Made by a program: the position numbers and the translations under genes
Notes under the pieces: generated by a model
Database searches by the model: none
Told to the model about the DNA's origin: nothing
Seen by the model: the letters and a program-made list of their open reading frames with translations, nothing else
DNA from: Penium margaritaceum
Lineage: Eukaryota; Streptophyta; Zygnematophyceae; Desmidiales; Peniaceae
Direction of reading: 5' to 3'
DNA: 64,000 nt
Assembly (NCBI GenBank): GCA_023375785.1
Contig: SZWC01002443.1
Location: 102,442 to 166,441, forward strand
In this document: positions 61,905 through 64,000 of the stretch, in pieces
How positions within the stretch are numbered: position 1 is the first letter of the stretch
How the letters are laid out: every line of letters starts with the position of its first letter

Positions 61905-64000
61905 TCAAAGCCTAGAGTACAGGAGTGGAAACCAGCACACCCTAATAGCCCCTACATCAGTAGCCCCTCTTGTGAACGAATTTCTCAGGCCACTGCGCAA
62001 CGGCCAGGCTCCTAGCAGTGTCAACTCGGCGCGCCGACTTGTTGCCCCTCGACTGGCTTCTACCTGCCCGCCTTTCCACCCCCTGATCGTCTGAGCTGCT
62101 AGAGGATGGGGCCGAGGAGCCGGCCGCTGAATGCCCTGCAGCTGCTCTTTGCCGCTTCTTCTTCCTTTGGGATGTGCCCGGCCCGGCTGCTCCTGGGGCA
62201 GCGCAGGCTGCAGCAGCAGCAGAAGCAGAGGTAGGAGAGGGAACAGCAGCGCCTGCGCGGGCGGCAGCAGCTCCTCCGGCTGCTGCTGCTTCATGCCTGC
62301 TGGAAACAGACGCCGAAGGTGCAGCTGCTGCTCCGGCTGTCGCAGCGGCGGCAGCCACGGCGGCAGCAGCTCCTGCCAGGGCGCTGCTGCCAGGCCAACG
62401 GGCAGAAGCAGCAGCGGTGGAAGCCGAGGCGTGGGAGAGAGGGAGCAGGGGCATGCGGGGAAGAGGCCAGCGAGCGGGGCCAAAAGGAGTAGGCACAGAC
62501 AGAGGGAGAGAGTCCAGAGAGGAGAGGGCCGGGAACGGAGGCACGAGGGCGGCAGCAGAGGCCAGCGGGTGGTGCGGCGGGGGCTGTCGATGCACTGGGG
62601 CTTGCTCTCGAGCAGGGACTCCGACGGCAGGGAGTCGCTTTCAAGCGCTGCAGGCTCTGCCCGAGAGGCTCCTGTTGCATCGACACCGCCAACACCACCG
62701 CCGACCTCACCACCACCCACACCCCCGTCGCCGCCGGCAACATCTCCATCCCGCTCCACTCCGCCATCTGCACCATTCCCCGGCCCCTCCCGCCCCCCTT
62801 CCCTTTCCGCAAACCCAGTCCCCCCACCCACCCCCTGGGGGCTCCCAGCCGCCCCGCGTGCCCCCACCGGCGCCACCATCCCAGACCGCAGCGCTCCGGA
62901 TCCTGCCACCGCTCCAGCAGCAGGTGCAGCAGCTCCAGGCACTGCCGCTGCTGCTGCCCCCGGCCCACCAGACCCAGCCACAGCAGCAGAAGCAGCAGCA
63001 GCGGTCCCTGCTGCAACCACAGCGTGCAGGCGTGACACCTCGTCCCGCAGCGCTCCATTCTCCAGCGCGGTCATGGCCACGATCTGGCGCATGTGCGCCA
63101 GCTGGCCCTCCAGCGCCGAGCACCTGCCCTCAAGGTCCGTCACGTACGACTTGCGCCGCTGCCGCGACTGCAGTGCAGACTGCCGGTTGCGGATCAACCG
63201 CTCCTGCCGCCGGATCGCCTCCTCGTCCTCCTTCTTCACCGGCCCCCCCTCCCCCTCCCCCTCCTCGACGTCGGCCAGCACCTCCCCGTCATCCGTCGCC
63301 CCTCCAGTTGCCGCGGCTTCCCCGTCCGACACATCCTTTGACACTGCTGCTGACCTGACAGGCGCAAATGCAGCACTTTTCCTACGACCTTTCGAGCTGC
63401 GATTTGTCTGCTGATTCGGCACCTCGACTTCGGGAACCGACTGGACTGCATGCTGGGAAAAAGCAAACTCCAGTTGCTTATGCTGCTGCAGCTGGTGCTG
63501 CTTCTGCTGCTGCTGCGACATCTGCTGCCAGTGCTGCTGCAACATTTGCTGCTGCTGCTGCTGCTGCTGCTGTTGCTGCTGTTGCTGCTGTTGCTGCTGC
63601 TCCAACATCTGCTGCTGCAGCGGCGGAATCTGCTGCTGCATTGGCTGCGCGTTGTGCTGCAAGGCTGACAGCACACGTGGGTCAGACGACGGCGGCGGAC
63701 TGACGGCTCCCACGTCTGGCGCGGCAGAAGCGCCGAGCTGCCCTGCTCCAGGCGGAACTGCATCGCGGACGGACGGCGCACGGGCATCTCCCGGAGTTGG
63801 CTCACACGTTGTGACGGGAGCAGTGACGGCCGCCTGAGACCCTGCGACAGTCGCCGCGCGGGCGGGAAGACCTTCAGCAGCCAAGCAGCCCGCGGCACTC
63901 GGGCCTTGAACGGCCCCCGCCCCTGCACCAGCGACAGCAGCAGCATCAGCAGAAGCAGCGTGGGAGGCAGAGGGCGGAGTGGGAGTAGCCGTGGGAGTAG
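61905..64000 (-). CDS. bZIP transcription factor, polyglutamine-rich, 5' end outside window
   Basis: Nuclear sequence-specific DNA-binding protein. The minus-strand frame is open from the window edge to TAG/TGA-type stop at 61905, with no ATG before the conserved part, so the start lies beyond 64000. In order: Ala/Pro/Thr-rich N-terminus; a polyglutamine region coded by CTG/TTG repeats (63490-63640); a basic cluster SSKGRRKS; an acidic stretch; the basic region RLIRNRQSALQSRQRRKSYV (63150-63220) with the invariant N-x7-R; and a leucine-zipper region DLEGRCSALEGQLAHM...ENGALRDEVSRL (63030-63135). The basic region resembles plant bZIP17/28-like and HAC1/bZIP60-like factors. Downstream the main frame has a hydrophobic run LWTLSLCLCLLLLAPLAGLF (about 62495-62555), whereas another frame (61957-62595) looks more natural (Ser/Ala-rich, RKKKRQR, SSSSSDD). 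An intron or sequence error near 62600-62700 is therefore likely, and the C-terminus is uncertain. Confidence 0.8.
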   Translation of the reverse strand, partial: TPTATPTPPSASHAASADAAAVAGAGAGAVQGPSAAGCLAAEGLPARAATVAGSQAAVTAPVTTCEPTPGDARAPSVRDAVPPGAGQLGASAAPDVGAVSPPPSSDPRVLSALQHNAQPMQQQIPPLQQQMLEQQQQQQQQQQQQQQQQQQMLQQHWQQMSQQQQKQHQLQQHKQLEFAFSQHAVQSVPEVEVPNQQTNRSSKGRRKSAAFAPVRSAAVSKDVSDGEAAATGGATDDGEVLADVEEGEGEGGPVKKEDEEAIRRQERLIRNRQSALQSRQRRKSYVTDLEGRCSALEGQLAHMRQIVAMTALENGALRDEVSRLHAVVAAGTAAAASAAVAGSGGPGAAAAAVPGAAAPAAGAVAGSGALRSGMVAPVGARGAAGSPQGVGGGTGFAEREGGREGPGNGADGGVERDGDVAGGDGGVGGGEVGGGVGGVDATGASRAEPAALESDSLPSESLLESKPQCIDSPRRTTRWPLLPPSCLRSRPSPLWTLSLCLCLLLLAPLAGLFPACPCSLSPTPRLPPLLLLPVGLAAAPWQELLPPWLPPLRQPEQQLHLRRLFPAGMKQQQPEELLPPAQALLFPLLPLLLLLLQPALPQEQPGRAHPKGRRSGKEQLQGIQRPAPRPHPLAAQTIRGWKGGQVEASRGATSRRAELTLLGAWPLRSGLRNSFTRGATDVGAIRVCWFPLLYSRL
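63490..63640 (-). repeat. CTG/CAG repeat coding polyglutamine in bZIP
   Basis: Interrupted CTG and TTG triplets (CAG/CAA on the coding strand), longest pure part near 63548-63573, encode up to about 18 consecutive Gln. Related Gln runs flank it. Confidence 0.9.

Noticed and set aside
62131-63414. 427-codon plus-strand frame opposite the bZIP gene
   Set aside because: Low-complexity Ser/Pro/Ala composition without domains; the conserved bZIP motif is on the minus strand.

Overview
The window is nuclear DNA from a eukaryote of the green-plant lineage, most likely a repeat-rich streptophyte (a charophyte alga or early land plant; the species cannot be fixed from sequence alone). Evidence: Ty1/copia elements whose primer-binding sites match the 3' end of plant initiator tRNA-Met (TGGTATCAGA), a Ty3/gypsy chromovirus, hAT transposases of the BED/DUF659 type, and a plant-like bZIP gene. 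No tRNA, rRNA, CRISPR or prokaryotic operon was recognised.

About 61 of the 64 kb is transposable-element DNA, and most of it is one deeply nested structure that can be unpicked from LTR pairs, primer-binding sites, terminal inverted repeats and target-site duplications (TSDs). Left edge: a decayed Ty3/gypsy element (about 250-3530, minus) and a decayed Ty1/copia element (4916-7890, minus). Then Copia-A (minus) runs from 61247 down to about 7.9 kb. It holds a 615-bp TA-flanked MITE (12431-13045), a putative solo LTR inside its own 5' LTR (60509-61175), and Copia-E (14844-60349), which inserted into the 5' LTR of Copia-A, a member of its own family. Copia-E is interrupted by: a 3.06-kb satellite-bearing insertion (18527-21585), two hAT elements with perfect 8-bp TSDs (21715-26359 and 28181-31876), Copia-B (32827-52035) and Copia-D (52102-59419, TSD CGAAC). 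The 3' LTR of Copia-B is split by a Mutator-like/foldback element (41263-51725, 10-bp TSD), which in turn contains the young, nearly intact Copia-C (41686-50985). The deepest path is Copia-A, Copia-E, Copia-B, foldback element, Copia-C: five levels.

At the right edge, 0.66 kb beyond the outermost LTR, lies the only apparent host gene: a minus-strand, polyglutamine-rich bZIP transcription factor whose 5' part runs off the window.

Functional state: only the hAT-1 transposase (951 codons) is uninterrupted. Copia-C has intact catalytic motifs but a frameshift and in-frame TAG codons. Copia-D has a stop and has lost the N-terminal part of its reverse transcriptase. The others are heavily decayed. 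Single N characters and two N runs mark assembly joins, and several coincide with missing or duplicated sequence. All percent-identity impressions are by eye.
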